Assembly (NCBI RefSeq): GCF_932294415.1
Contig: NC_065539.1
Coordinates: 33,048,001-33,112,000 of the forward strand
From: Quercus robur
Taxonomy: Eukaryota; Streptophyta; Magnoliopsida; Fagales; Fagaceae
DNA length: 64,000 bases
Reading direction: 5' to 3'
Below are positions 28,262 to 39,107 of the stretch, one piece after another. The notes under the pieces were generated by a model. It made no database searches. It worked only from the letters and a program-made list of their open reading frames with translations, and was not told the origin of the DNA. A program made the position numbers and the translations under genes. Each line of letters begins with the position of its first letter. Within the stretch, counting starts at the first letter, position 1.

Positions 28262-28273
28262 TGGTATCAGAGC
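28262..28273 (+). other. Primer-binding site
   Basis: TGGTATCAGAGC begins 2 nt after the left LTR. It is complementary to the 3' end of initiator methionine tRNA, the usual primer for Copia-type plant elements. Confidence 0.9.
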
Positions 28274-28330
28274 GGGTACACAGCTGTTTGGTTTCATTAC
28301 CATTGTGTGATCCTTGACTCCCTTTTTGAG

Positions 28331-30301
28331 ATGGATAGGTCTCAATCCCTTAATGCACCTCCATATTTTGATGGAAGTAATTATGCGTTTTGGAAGGTTC
28401 GTATGAGAGCTTTTTTATGCTCTATTGATGAATCCTTGTGGGATGCTGTTGAGATTGGTTGGACCAAACCTGAGGCAGCCAAATCCACATGGGATAAGGC
28501 AGCACTTGCTGCATCTAATGCTAACAGTAAAGCACTAAATGCTATTTTCTGTGGTGTGTCTCCAGATGAATTTCACAGGATTTCTCACATTACCATTGCC
28601 AAAGATGCATGGGAAATTCTGGAAACAACTTATGAAGGCACGAAGAAAGTGAAAGATACCAAGTTACAAATGCTGACCACTCGGTTTGAGGAGCTCAAGA
28701 TGAGTGAGGATGAGTCTTTCGACTCTTTCTATGGGAAATTAAATGAAGTGGTTATCAGTAAGTTTAACTTGGGGGAGAAGATGGAGGACTCAAAGATTGT
28801 AAGGAAGATCCTTCGATCATTGCCGGAAAGCTTCCGTGCTAAAGTGACAGCCATTGAAGAGAGCAAGGATCTTGACGACATCAGAGTACAGGAGCTGGTT
28901 GGTTCACTACAGACTTATGAGATGTCGCTGCCAAATCAACGGAAGAGTAAATCCCTTGCTCTAAAGACCATTATTGAGAAGGTGGAGGATCAAGGCTCAT
29001 CGGGAGAAGATATGGTGGACAAAGATGTAGCCTATCTTGTTAAAAATTTCAGAAAGTTTTTGAAATTCAAAAACAATGGAAAATTTGATGATAAGAGAAA
29101 ATTCCAAAATTCTGGAAGGGAGAAGAGGGATTTCAAAAAGAAAGATGGAAAAGAATCCCAATCCACACAAGGTGTCACTTGTTTTGAATGCAACGGGCAT
29201 GGACACTTCAAGAAGGAATGTCCTAATTATTTGAAATCGAAAGGCAAGGTGTATGCCACGACCTTGAGTGATTCAGACTCGTCCGACTCAGAATCTGAAG
29301 AGAGCTGTGATGGAGAAGGGAACTATTCAGCTTTCATGACTATTGCTCATGTTGAGTCTTCAGATGAGTTGAATGTGCTTGTTCAAGACCTTGGAGATCA
29401 TAGTGATGATGACTCACTAGGAATTGTCGAAGAATCAGAAGCTGAAGAAGAAGAAAGCACAGCAACTCTTCAAGAGAATTATAACTCACTCTTGGAGAAA
29501 TCGGGTGAGTACACAAGGGTGGCCAAGGCTGCTGTGAGAAAGATGAAGAAGGCTGAGGAGGACTACAAAAGTCTCCTAATCCGGTATAGGGAGGCCAAAT
29601 GTAAGATTGAAACTCTGAATGGTGAGCTGTCCGAAACTTACACTAAAGTGAGATTTCTTGAGAACGAGGTGATGCAAGCAAATGCTAAAATAGAGAGGGT
29701 CACCACCAAGAAGCTAGATGATGTTATATCTTCTCAAAAGAGCTTTTCAGACAAATCCGGACTGGGATATACCGGAGGAAGTAGCTCAACTGGAAATGTC
29801 ACCAAAGAAGTGAAGTTTGTCAAAGCCAAAGATCCAGTTGTAGCTGACCCTACTGGTGTGAAGCTCGAGGTGGAGGAGAAGAAGAATGTGGTGGACCAAC
29901 GGATGCTGAATCATCGTAATCAGTATGTGGGCAGGTCTGAGTCTCGTGCCAAGTCACGTCCACGACCACAAAGAGGTCCTAGAGGAATGTATGTGTGCCA
30001 TTATTGCGGACTTCAAGGGCACACTCGACCAAATTGCCAAAAGCTGAGAGCAAAGAACAGTGCAACTCCTCAAAGGTTAGGAGGACCAAGAATTGATAGG
30101 AGAACTTGGGCAGGTGATCAACCCAGAGAGCAAAATGGAGATCCCGGAATGATGAACGTGATGAAGATGATTGGTGCATTCACCAACTGCTTGGAAAGCT
30201 TCTCACGAAGGTTTGAAAGCCCTAACTCTCGTACCCAATCCTTTAAGGAAATCACCCCAAACGCAAGTGACGTGTGGGTGAAAAGGGGTACTCATGCATA
30301 A
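28331..30301 (+). CDS. Gag-like polyprotein of the LTR element (UBN2-type, two zinc knuckles)
   Basis: 656 aa from the ATG at 28331. The first 200 residues are a Copia gag core (YFDGSNYAFWKVRMRAFL near the start, then AWEILETTYEG and VRKILRSLPESF). A CCHC knuckle, CFECNGHGHFKKEC, follows at about residue 287. After an acidic stretch (DSDSSDSESEE) and a long coiled-coil-like section comes a second knuckle, CHYCGLQGHTRPNC, at about residue 555. Gag packages the element RNA into particles in the cytoplasm. Two widely spaced knuckles and a long C-terminal extension make it larger than a typical Copia gag. The ORF is open. Confidence 0.85.
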   Translation: MDRSQSLNAPPYFDGSNYAFWKVRMRAFLCSIDESLWDAVEIGWTKPEAAKSTWDKAALAASNANSKALNAIFCGVSPDEFHRISHITIAKDAWEILETTYEGTKKVKDTKLQMLTTRFEELKMSEDESFDSFYGKLNEVVISKFNLGEKMEDSKIVRKILRSLPESFRAKVTAIEESKDLDDIRVQELVGSLQTYEMSLPNQRKSKSLALKTIIEKVEDQGSSGEDMVDKDVAYLVKNFRKFLKFKNNGKFDDKRKFQNSGREKRDFKKKDGKESQSTQGVTCFECNGHGHFKKECPNYLKSKGKVYATTLSDSDSSDSESEESCDGEGNYSAFMTIAHVESSDELNVLVQDLGDHSDDDSLGIVEESEAEEEESTATLQENYNSLLEKSGEYTRVAKAAVRKMKKAEEDYKSLLIRYREAKCKIETLNGELSETYTKVRFLENEVMQANAKIERVTTKKLDDVISSQKSFSDKSGLGYTGGSSSTGNVTKEVKFVKAKDPVVADPTGVKLEVEEKKNVVDQRMLNHRNQYVGRSESRAKSRPRPQRGPRGMYVCHYCGLQGHTRPNCQKLRAKNSATPQRLGGPRIDRRTWAGDQPREQNGDPGMMNVMKMIGAFTNCLESFSRRFESPNSRTQSFKEITPNASDVWVKRGTHA

Positions 30302-32348
30302 GCATTACAACATGTCCATGCATTAATACTTCCTATGCTTTGTGACTATGTTTGTGTGGTATGCTTGTTGTTTTTGTTTTTGGTTGTTTGCTTGTCTTCT
30401 TGTGAATATTTCTTAATTGTGTTTTATCAGTCTTTTTGTTTCTTGAGTCAAAAATCCAAAAATTACATAAAAATTTGAAAATCAAAAAGCTTGATTGACT
30501 TTGTTGAGTTTTGTCTTAAAACTCGTTTTGCCTTGTACCTTTGTGCTAATGGCTTTGTGCATTTTCGAGCATTGCTTGTTTTCATGCACTCATATCACTA
30601 TGGGAAAAATCTTGAAATCTATGTGATTGTTGTAAATAGATCTTCAAACTTGTCATGAATGATTAGTGAATGGTTATGTTGATCTTGAAACATGCATAGA
30701 CTTGTGTCTATATCTCTTCCCACTTTTTATTTTTTTTGCTAAAAAGAGCTCACCAAATGTAAATCTCCAAATGAAAAGAGATATTGAGCTGCAAAAGCCT
30801 GTCGCACATTCTAGTATTTGACTAGGAAAAAGGGTAAGCGACCTTATTTTAAAAGTGAAATTTCATTCAAAAAGGCCAAAGGCCTGTTCTTCAAAGAGAA
30901 ATGTTACATATTCCTCTCACAATGAGAGATGATTGCCTCAAAAGATCAAATGTTATGGCTGAAAGTGGAGTAAAATGAAAAGCTCCAAGTTATGTTATCA
31001 AGTTATGTGGGAGGTCATATATTCATATTTCTATAATTGAGATTGGTCACATGATCTAGTGCTAATTGTGTATGCCTTGGTTGAATTGATCATTGAAGCT
31101 TCACATTAGACAAAGGACTATTTCATTGTTGATATCCACACACAACACACAAGTTTATGTTCGATAAATGCCATATTCATTTGTGTGATTGTACTTGATA
31201 AAATGTGTTTTCACATGCTCAATCTTTGTTAATTCAAGCACAAAAAGATTTTTGAGTGTTTTAGGTGTTTTTGGAAAGTGTTTTGTTGAAAAAATCTGAA
31301 AATGTCAAAAATACAGTTTTGCCCTGTTTTGGCAGCTCAGTCGCGGGTATGTCAAGTCGCGAGCCTCAGTCGCATCTTCGCTGGTCAGTTTTGGCGACTT
31401 GTTCGCGAGTGGAAGGTCCAGTCGCGAGATTCACTCAGAGATTTTCGCGGCTCAGCTCGCGACTCACTCGCGGGTAGACCTTCCAGTCGCGAAAAACACT
31501 TAAAAAAATTTTTCAAAATTTTGTTCTTGAGTGCTTTGGCGGCTTGAGCTGGCGACTGTGTGGCGACTTAATCCAGTCGCGAAAATCGCGTGTTTTGCAG
31601 AAATAGGAGCAGTTTTTAAACTTTTTCAGTTTTTCCCTCGAATTTTTGTGACTGTTCATCTTCTTTCTAAACTCTCTCCCTCCCAAACACTCCGTGCTCC
31701 CTTTTCCAATCTCTTGTGTTGCACTCTTGCAGCTCAAAATCGTCAAGTTACAGGTATGGGTTTTCTGATTTTCACTCTTTTCTACTTGATTCTGTGCTTT
31801 TACCTTTGATTTTTCGCATATGATTGTGTTTTTGAAATGGGTTTGTGTTTCGGTCTCTGCTCCTTGTTCTTGCTTAGCTTGTGGATGCTGTTGCTATAGT
31901 TTGTGTTAAATGATTGTCATATGCTTATTGCTCTTCATCTTGTGCTTAGCTAAGTGTTTCTTTTATTTCAATCTGATCTTTGAGCTGTTGAGTGATTTCT
32001 ATTGGTTCGTTCTGAGGTTGTGAGTTTTACTGTGCTAGATTTGCATGTTCTAGTGTGTCTCTCTGTGGGTAGCTTCTGTTTGGATCAATATATTGTTTGA
32101 GTGTCATATCATTTTTCCATTATCTGCCTCAATGTCATTTATCTGCCTTCAGGATAGTTTCACCATGTTGTTCATGTGTTTCCTATCCTAGGCTTGGTTT
32201 ATCCATATGATTGAACTAAATAGCTTGCTGTTTAAGTTTTTGAAGTTCATTTGTTTGGTTGATATCTCTCTCTGTTTACTACATGGTTCTGACTGGTTCT
32301 GCACATATATTGCTATATGTTGTTGTGGCCTTTTCTGATTGTTCACAG
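30302..32348 (+). other. Non-coding spacer between gag and the second ORF
   Basis: There is no pol coding. At about 31330-31590 there is a cluster of TCGCGA / TCGCGG motifs like that in the LTR. It is followed by a pyrimidine-rich leader-like stretch and an AAGTTACAG|GTATGG donor-like site near 31753. A TTGTTCACAG acceptor-like site stands directly before the ATG of the second ORF. This looks like an internal transcription unit with a leader intron; that reading is inferred. Confidence 0.5.
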
Positions 32349-33425
32349 ATGGCTCCCTCACCTCAGAAGAAGAAATCTACTGCAAAGAAGGCTGACAAGA
32401 GATTAAAGATGGATTCTAGATTGTTTAGGTCTGTTCACCACTTTGAGAGATACAAGGATAACTTCTTGAATGCAGGAATCATTCAAGAGAGATTTGTGGA
32501 TTTGGAGGACTTAAGGCAAACTTTTATTCCCAGTTGTTTTGAAGGAAGAGGATGGGAAAAGCTTTTGGGTGGTTTCCCTGTTGTGTGTGAACCCTTAATT
32601 AGGGAATTTTACTCAAATGCTGTGATAAAGGATAATGAATTGAGTTGCTGGGTGAGGGGTAAAGAATTTGTCTTGGATGCTCATGTCATAGATGATGCAT
32701 TAGGGCTTGAAGGATTAGATGATGAAGTATTTATCAATTACAAGGATAGAAGTGTGTCTATTGAAACAATTCAACAAAGGATAGGTGGGCAGAGAGAAGG
32801 GAAATGTTTGAATACCACTGCCTTTCCAGTGGACATGAGGTGTCTTACGATAATTATGATGTTTAACCTCTATCCCATTAGGAAATTGACTACAATCAAC
32901 TGTGCTAGAGCAGTCTTTCTGATGGATCTCAAGGAAAAGAACTTCATAGACATAAGTTCCCACATTTATGACACCATTGTGGATGAGACTAGAACAACCT
33001 CTAGGCCTAAATTGATCTTTCCAAGTTTGCTTATGAGGATTTTTAGGAATAAGGGTGTTCCAATCCCTCAAGACATCAGTCCCATGTCTACACCCTCTGC
33101 AATCAACAAGCTCACCTGCAAAAGGATAAGTGTTAGGCTTCCAGGAGAAGAAGATGAAGGTGATGAAGGAGAGGCTGCTCCAATGGAGACTGAAGCAGAG
33201 GCAGCAGGGCTTGCATCAACTTCAACACCTAGGAGAAGTGGCAAAAGACACAGAGCTTCAACTTCTGCAGACACACCTCCAGATGCTTTCCAGATCATTC
33301 TGGAAAGGCTTGATGGGATCAGGGCAGTCCAAACTGAGCATTCTGACAGGATGAGAGCCATGCAAGACCAGATTGATGTCTTGGCTGCTACACTTGACAG
33401 CTTCACAACTCAGCATGACAAGTGA
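32349..33425 (+). CDS. Extra ORF of the LTR element, putative plant transposon protein domain
   Basis: 358 aa, starting MAPSPQKKKSTAKKADKR with a lysine-rich, nuclear-signal-like head. The central part (FERYKDNFLNAGIIQERFVD, then GWEKLLGGFPVVCEPLIREF, FVLDAHVIDDALGL, and RCLTIIMMFNLYPIRKLTTI) resembles the 'putative plant transposon protein' domain common in eudicot repeats. An acidic linker (EEDEGDEGEAAPME), an RRSGKRHR basic patch and a C-terminal helix with heptad-like spacing (ILERLDGIRAVQTEHSDRM) follow. Biochemical function is unknown. It is not pol or a recognisable envelope. Purine-rich GGGGGAG tracts follow the stop. Confidence 0.7.
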   Translation: MAPSPQKKKSTAKKADKRLKMDSRLFRSVHHFERYKDNFLNAGIIQERFVDLEDLRQTFIPSCFEGRGWEKLLGGFPVVCEPLIREFYSNAVIKDNELSCWVRGKEFVLDAHVIDDALGLEGLDDEVFINYKDRSVSIETIQQRIGGQREGKCLNTTAFPVDMRCLTIIMMFNLYPIRKLTTINCARAVFLMDLKEKNFIDISSHIYDTIVDETRTTSRPKLIFPSLLMRIFRNKGVPIPQDISPMSTPSAINKLTCKRISVRLPGEEDEGDEGEAAPMETEAEAAGLASTSTPRRSGKRHRASTSADTPPDAFQIILERLDGIRAVQTEHSDRMRAMQDQIDVLAATLDSFTTQHDK

Positions 33426-34247
33426 CCCTTTGGCCATTCCATGTCAAAAAGGGGGAGAAAGTTCATTGATGATTGAGAAGCAGAAAAGCAGCTCTTAAGG
33501 GGGAGTAATTAGTTGAGGGGGAGTAATGTGTTTATATATGTTTATGATTTGGGTATTTTAGTGTTTTTATGGTTTTGATACACTGTGTTGTGGTGTATAG
33601 TTGGTTTCTAACTCTTTTCATATACTCTTGGTTTAAAACTTTAATATATGTTTGATGATGTTTTTCAGGAAGTTGTTGTTTGTACCCATATGCTTATGTA
33701 AGCTTTTAGGGTTATTGTTTTATGCATAGTTTGTAGGCTTTATGGTATGTACCTTGCTTAAGTGCAGCCTTTATGCTATGTTGAAATCAGTATTTTAATC
33801 TAAATGTTCTGCATTTTGGTTTATGTACTGTCACTCTTGTGCCCTTGTAGGATTGTTCCTAGATGCATATGTCTTGTGTGCTATGCATTGGTTGAGTGTT
33901 GAGCATACAAGTGTCTTGCCTTGTGCTTGTTAACTTGTATGTCCTTGGGTTCATTCCAAGTGTGAATGAGCACTGTGATCACTACCTTGTGGTGTTCACT
34001 TGGTTGATCAAGCCATGGTTTGTTTATTAACTCCATTTTTGCTTGATCTCATATTGCCTGTTTCATATGTATTTATAATTTTCTGCTTACAATGATCATG
34101 GTGTATTGTTGTGTTTCAGGAGTTTATGTTCATATGATTCAAGTGCTTCACAGCTTCTAGAGTTAGGTGTGAGTGAGTTTTGATCAACTGTTCCCAACTC
34201 ACATGTTAAGTCTAGAGTCTGTTTTAGGGTTTTGTCACGGAATAGCC

Positions 34248-34259
34248 AAAGGGGGAGAT
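34248..34259 (+). other. Polypurine tract
   Basis: AAAGGGGGAGAT directly precedes the right LTR, which starts at 34260. It primes plus-strand DNA synthesis in LTR elements. Similar GGGGGAG tracts also occur near 33450-33530 after the second ORF. Confidence 0.85.
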
Positions 34260-35369
34260 TGTAAGGTTGAATTTATTCAACCATCTAATTGGCTTTATTC
34301 TGTGCCAAATTTGCTTGTAATTCAGCATTTAGTAACCCTGTATTTAGGTGGGATTGTTGTAAGGGTAGTGAGTGAGATAGAGTGAAGATTGCTCAAGAGT
34401 GTGCAAGAAAACAGAGTGTCGCGGCTGGGACTCGCGGGTGGACTCGCGACTTCAACCTGCCAGAAGATGCACACGTGCCAAGCATGCTGGAAGATGAACA
34501 GTCATGCTAGCTGGAGCACTACAGGACAAAACAGGACAACTGGCCATACGGTTAACTTGCGACTGGATCTCGCGACTTGGTCAAGCCGCGAGGTCAAGCC
34601 GCGAGCCACCCCTGTTTTGGAAAAACCTGACGTTTCACATTCCTCTTCACTCCAGTATAAATACCCTTTTAACCCACGATTGAAAGAGAGCTTCCAGAGA
34701 GAATTTTGAGAGAGAAACCCTAAAGAAAAACCAGATTGTTTCACCCACAATCTCTACCTTAGAGTCTCATCAAATTCCCTCACTTTCTTCCTCTCCATTG
34801 TCAAATCCTTGAGAGGCATTATACCAAACCTGGTTCTCACCATTATCATCTCTGTGAGACAGACGTTTGGAGTTCTGGGAAGCAGTTAGGAAGGAGCCAA
34901 TCTTCATTGGTTGATGCTACGGTGTAGTAGCGGAATCCGGAAAGCTAGAAAAGAAAAAGGTTCGGCGCAACCTCGTTAGAGCAAGAAGCTTGGAGGGCTT
35001 AGGTGCATTGGGTAGATTAGGCTTGGAGGGTCTATTGCTGTCCTTGTATCCCAACTGTATTTTCTAGTGGATTGATTACCGCTTGGAGGGCGGCGGAGAG
35101 GTTTTTCGCCGAGGTCTTCGGTTTCCTCTTCGATAACACATCGGGTGTTATCTGTGTGTTTGCATCTTCCTTCCTCTCTATCTCTGTCTTTACATTATCT
35201 GCTGTGGTTTATTTTGTTATGACTTAGATAGTTGTTTAACCAATTCCATATTATAGCATATGTTAAGTTTCCGCACACTAGTTGTTTGACATATTGCTTG
35301 TGTTGGTTAAATTGGTTTCTGGGGGTCTAAACGTTCAAAAGTGTTTTTGTACACGTTATTGAACTTTCA
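34260..35369 (+). repeat. 3' LTR
   Basis: 1110 bp, the same length as the 5' LTR, with about 8 substitutions and no indel seen. It ends TTTCA directly against the CTTGC duplication. Confidence 0.95.
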
Positions 35370-35374
35370 CTTGC

Positions 35375-36319
35375 GAATCCACTAATCCATTCTCCATGAC
35401 AATCTCTGATAAGGCCTCCTCCACCTGCAAGACCCGGGCTGCCAAGCACTGACCCATCAGTGTTCAGCTTTGTCCATGAAGGCTGCGGTTTGGTCCATCC
35501 CACTGATATCCGCATTGCTCTTGTGACATTTGCATGGTCCAACACACAGTAAAAGTACTCCGCTACCTGATTCTCCACTGCCTTACGAAGACTAAAGGAG
35601 AATGGCCTAGCAAATAATCTTTTATTTCGAAATAGCCAAAGATTCCATACTCCAAAGAGAAAAAAGGTGGTCCATTGCTGATCCTTACCAGGCACGTGGG
35701 TGGAGGAGCAGGCATTCAACTTCAGCCACTCTGTAATATCAAGATCAAAAGAACACCGGAGATGGGATGGGCAGTCAGCCTCTGCCCAGAATTTGGATGC
35801 AATCGGGCAGTCTCTGAGAACATGTGCAATGGTTTCTTGATCCTCATGACACCAGTCACAGGATGTGCCTCCATTAAAACCCCTCAGAGCTAATATGGAC
35901 TTCGTGGGGATGCTTTTTAAAAGACATTTCCAAACAAACAGTTGGATTTTGGGCAGAATTTTTAGCTTCCAAACCCAGTTACCTGCAAATTTGGGGTCAT
36001 TTGGGTTTAATCCTGTAGCTAAAATATACGCATTCTTTGAATCAAAATCTCCTTTTGAACTAGAAATCCAACAGATGTGATCTTCCCTTCTCGAAGCAGC
36101 CCAAATGGGCATGGCTCGGATAGAATGAACCAAAAGGCGGGGCAGCTCAAAAGAAACACTATGCAGACCCCATATTCCATCCTTTTGTACATCAAAGACC
36201 CGAAGGCCCTCCTCACCCTTGTTCAGGGGTCCTTCCACACAACTCCTAATTGACCCAAAATCAAGCCATTTGTCTGCCCAGAAGGAGAGTTGATTATTGT
36301 GTCCAATAACCCATTTCAT
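35375..36319 (-). pseudogene. LINE A, zf-RVT and N-terminal RNase H
   Basis: Minus-strand reading begins MKWVIGHNNQLSFWADKWLD. It contains the zf-RVT zinc-binding section (KILPKIQLFVWKCLLKSIPT, CDWCHEDQETIAHVLRDCP). It then enters RNase H (WTKLNTDGSVLGSPGLAGGG, RDCHGEWISGFA), with the first catalytic Asp in NTDGS. It stops at the LTR insertion point and continues at 27149. Confidence 0.85.
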
Positions 36320-36358
36320 ACCTTTCTCACACAGAGTGGCTCCCTTATTGATTGCTGC

Positions 36359-37905
36359 CTAGGTTCTCGACTTTGGCACTTTGCTAGTATCCATTCTCTT
36401 GCAATATTTATGCCTTAGAACTTTAGCCCATGGTTTCTCCCCCTCATTCTTCATTCTCCAACACAACTTCGTAGCTAAGGTGAGGTTTCTTTCCTTTGCT
36501 GCATGAAGGCAGAGACCCCCTTTGTCTTTTGGTTTTGTTACTTTGTTCCAACCCACCAAATGAATCTTCCTTTTTTCTTCAGTGGAGCCCCATAAGAAGT
36601 TCCTACTAATCCTGTCAAGATTGGTGTGAATCCTCTCAGGCAGATAGCACCCTTGCATAGCATATGAGGGGATGGTTGATAGGATTGCTTTGGTTAAAGT
36701 TAGCCTCCCTGCCATGGAGAACAGATTGGCTTTCCATCCCTGAAGCTTTGCCTGGACTTTGTCAAGAATGTAATCAAAATCATGTGTGGAGGAGTTTCCA
36801 TACTTAATGGGGAATCCCAGGTACTTCCCAAAGTTGTGTGTAGATGAGATTCCCAGCAGATTGCTAAAGGTTTCACGGGAATCTGGATCAACATTAGCTG
36901 AAAAAAGAACTTTAGACTTGCTCGAATTAACTTTCTGCCCCGAAAGGTCACATAAAGTATCCAAAACATCCCTCACGCTTTGGCAATTCTTTCTATCAGC
37001 CTTCGCAAAGAGGACAAAATCATCTGCGAAGAAGAGGTGAGAGAAGGCAGGACCAGATAGGGATGCCCTAAGGGGGTTCCAGAGATTATTTGCACACATA
37101 TCATTAATCAAGAAGCCCAACAACTCCATGCACAGGATGAACAAATACGGGAGAGTGGGTCCCCCTGTCTGATACCCTGAGATGGAAGGAAAGGCTCAAG
37201 GCATCCTCCATTGAAGAGCATGGAGATGGAGGAACCAGAGATGCAGCTCATGATGATGCTAATCATTTTTGGGGGAAACTTGTACATGTTTAACATAACA
37301 CGGATGAAGTGCCATTCTATTCTATCGTAAGCCTTCTCGAGATCCACCTTGATTGCCATGTAACCTTGCTTTCCTTTCTTCTATTTCATGGTGTGGATGA
37401 GCTCTTGGACGATGATCATATTATCCATACCTTTCTTGCCCGGAACAAAGGCAGCCTGAAGAGGAGAGACCAGGTTGTTCAACATGGGTCTCATTCTGTT
37501 AACTAGAACTTTAGTGATGAGTTTGTAAATCGTATTGCATAGGCTGATGGGCCTAAATAAGCCCAAGTAGTCAGCCCCGGGGCATTTGGGGATTAGAGTA
37601 ATGAGGGTCTTGTTTAAGTGGTTTGGCATTGACCCACTTTCAAAAATATTTGCAACAAGCTTAGCAACCAAATCTTTAACAATATGCCAATTTCTCTGAC
37701 AAAACCCAGCATGATACCCATCAGGACCTGGGGCTTTGAAAGGCTTCATACTCCATAGATTGATCTTGACCTCCTTCCTAGTCACATCTTCATCAAGCAC
37801 TTCTCTTTCCTTCTCCAATAAGCGGCTAGACCAACTTGGAATGTCCCAAGGTACCCTCTGAGCTATGCACTGGCTAGTTTCAAAGAGAGCATAGAAGCGT
37901 TCCCT
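36359..37905 (-). pseudogene. LINE A reverse transcriptase region
   Basis: Three minus-strand pieces (37818-37381, 37359-37108 and 37144-36359) cover the RT palm and fingers. Recognisable parts are MKPFKAPGPDGYHAGFCQ, LFRPISLCNTIYKLITKVLV, VDLEKAYDRIEWHF, GIRQGDPLS and the active-site FADD (about 37019-37030). The pieces are separated by frame changes and an in-frame stop, so no full RT can be made. Confidence 0.88.
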
Positions 37906-38259
37906 TAATAGGCCAGCAATCTCCTCCTTCCTGTGAACAAGATTCCCCAGCCTATCTTTAAGGTAGGAAATTTTATTCCTTTTCCTTTTAATCAGTGTGG
38001 AAGTATGGAAGAAAGTTGTGTTCCTGTCACCTTGGATTAGCCAGTTATACCGAGATTTGACAGACCAAAACTCCTATTCCTGCTGATTGACTTCCTAGTA
38101 CTCCTCACTTAGCTGCTTTTCTAACCTAATGAGGAACCTACTGGGACCATTAGCTAATGCTTTCTGGATACCCTTCAGCCTTGCTTCAATTCTTGCCTTT
38201 CTTTGAAAAATATTCCCAAAGACCTCCTTATTCCATATCTTCATTGCTTTAGTGAACTT

Positions 38260-39079
38260 CTACAGGTTGCCTTCCAACTCATGATGATTTGTCCAATTAT
38301 CCGACATTAATTTTCCAAAAAGGAGGTGAGACATCCACACCGGTTGAAACCTGAAAGGTCTGGGAAGTTGTAACTCTGGGGGATTCTCTAAGGACAAAAG
38401 GATTGGGCAGTGATCAGAGTGTATCCTAGTTAAATGCCTCACAGTGGCTTTCGGATACAGATTGGACCAAGCACAATTAGCAAATGCTCTATCCAACCGT
38501 TCTTGAATAAAAAAACCTTCATCTTGTTTATTAACCCAAGTGTATCTGGCTCCATGAAACCCCAAATCTATCATACCACATGAGTCCAAACAGTCTTTGA
38601 ACAGGAGAGCTCTGCTCATATTAACTGGGTTACCACCACTCTTATCATCATTTGAGAGTAATTCATTAAAATCACCCAACATCACCCAAGGCAAGTTATG
38701 TAGTAAAGCAACATTAGAGAGATTGCCCCATAACAATTTACGCTTTACAAATCTAGGACTAGCATAAATGCAAGTTAAAATCCAGGAGAGGTTAGAGGAA
38801 AGTACCTTGATGGATTTCCTGCTCAGTTTTTGCCAATTGAGTGACTTCCACCTCATCAGACTTCCACAGGAGCCACAGCCCTCCAGCGTAACCAATGGTG
38901 TCTGTGTGGATTGCTTCATCAAACGGCAGAGTGTCAGTGATATCCTTTGCTCGGTTCCCTCCAACCCGAGTTTCAATTATAATTACCATGGGTGGGTTAT
39001 GCTTACTAATAAGGTTGTTCAGTGTAGGTTTGAAACGAGGGTTCGACACCCCTCTACAATTCCAGCATATGATATTCAT
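38260..39079 (-). pseudogene. LINE A APE-type endonuclease (start of ORF2)
   Basis: ORF2 begins at 39079 with MNIICWNCRGVSNPRF, the start of L1 endonucleases. It proceeds through IIIETRVGGNRAKDI, AGGLWLLWKSDEVEV, WVMLGDFNELLSNDDKSGG, ERLDRAFANCAWSNL and RIHSDHCPILLSL. The catalytic SDH is present. One frame change occurs near 38800. This domain nicks target DNA for target-primed reverse transcription. Confidence 0.88.
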
Positions 39080-39107
39080 TGATACTGGAGGAAAAGAAGC
39101 AGGATCC

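Larger units (their letters stand above)
27150..35369 (+). mobile_element. Copia-like LTR element without visible pol; young insertion in LINE A
   Basis: Two 1110-bp LTRs (27150-28259 and 34260-35369) start TG and end CA, and differ at about 8 positions (about 0.7%). A 5-bp duplication CTTGC flanks the element (27145-27149 and 35370-35374). A primer-binding site follows the left LTR and a polypurine tract precedes the right one. The inside holds a Copia-type gag-like ORF (28331-30301) and a second, unrelated ORF (32349-33425). No protease, integrase or reverse transcriptase segment is recognisable, so it looks non-autonomous though structurally whole at its ends. The age is a fraction of a million years at grass-like rates, or up to a few million at slower tree rates. 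Confidence 0.92.
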
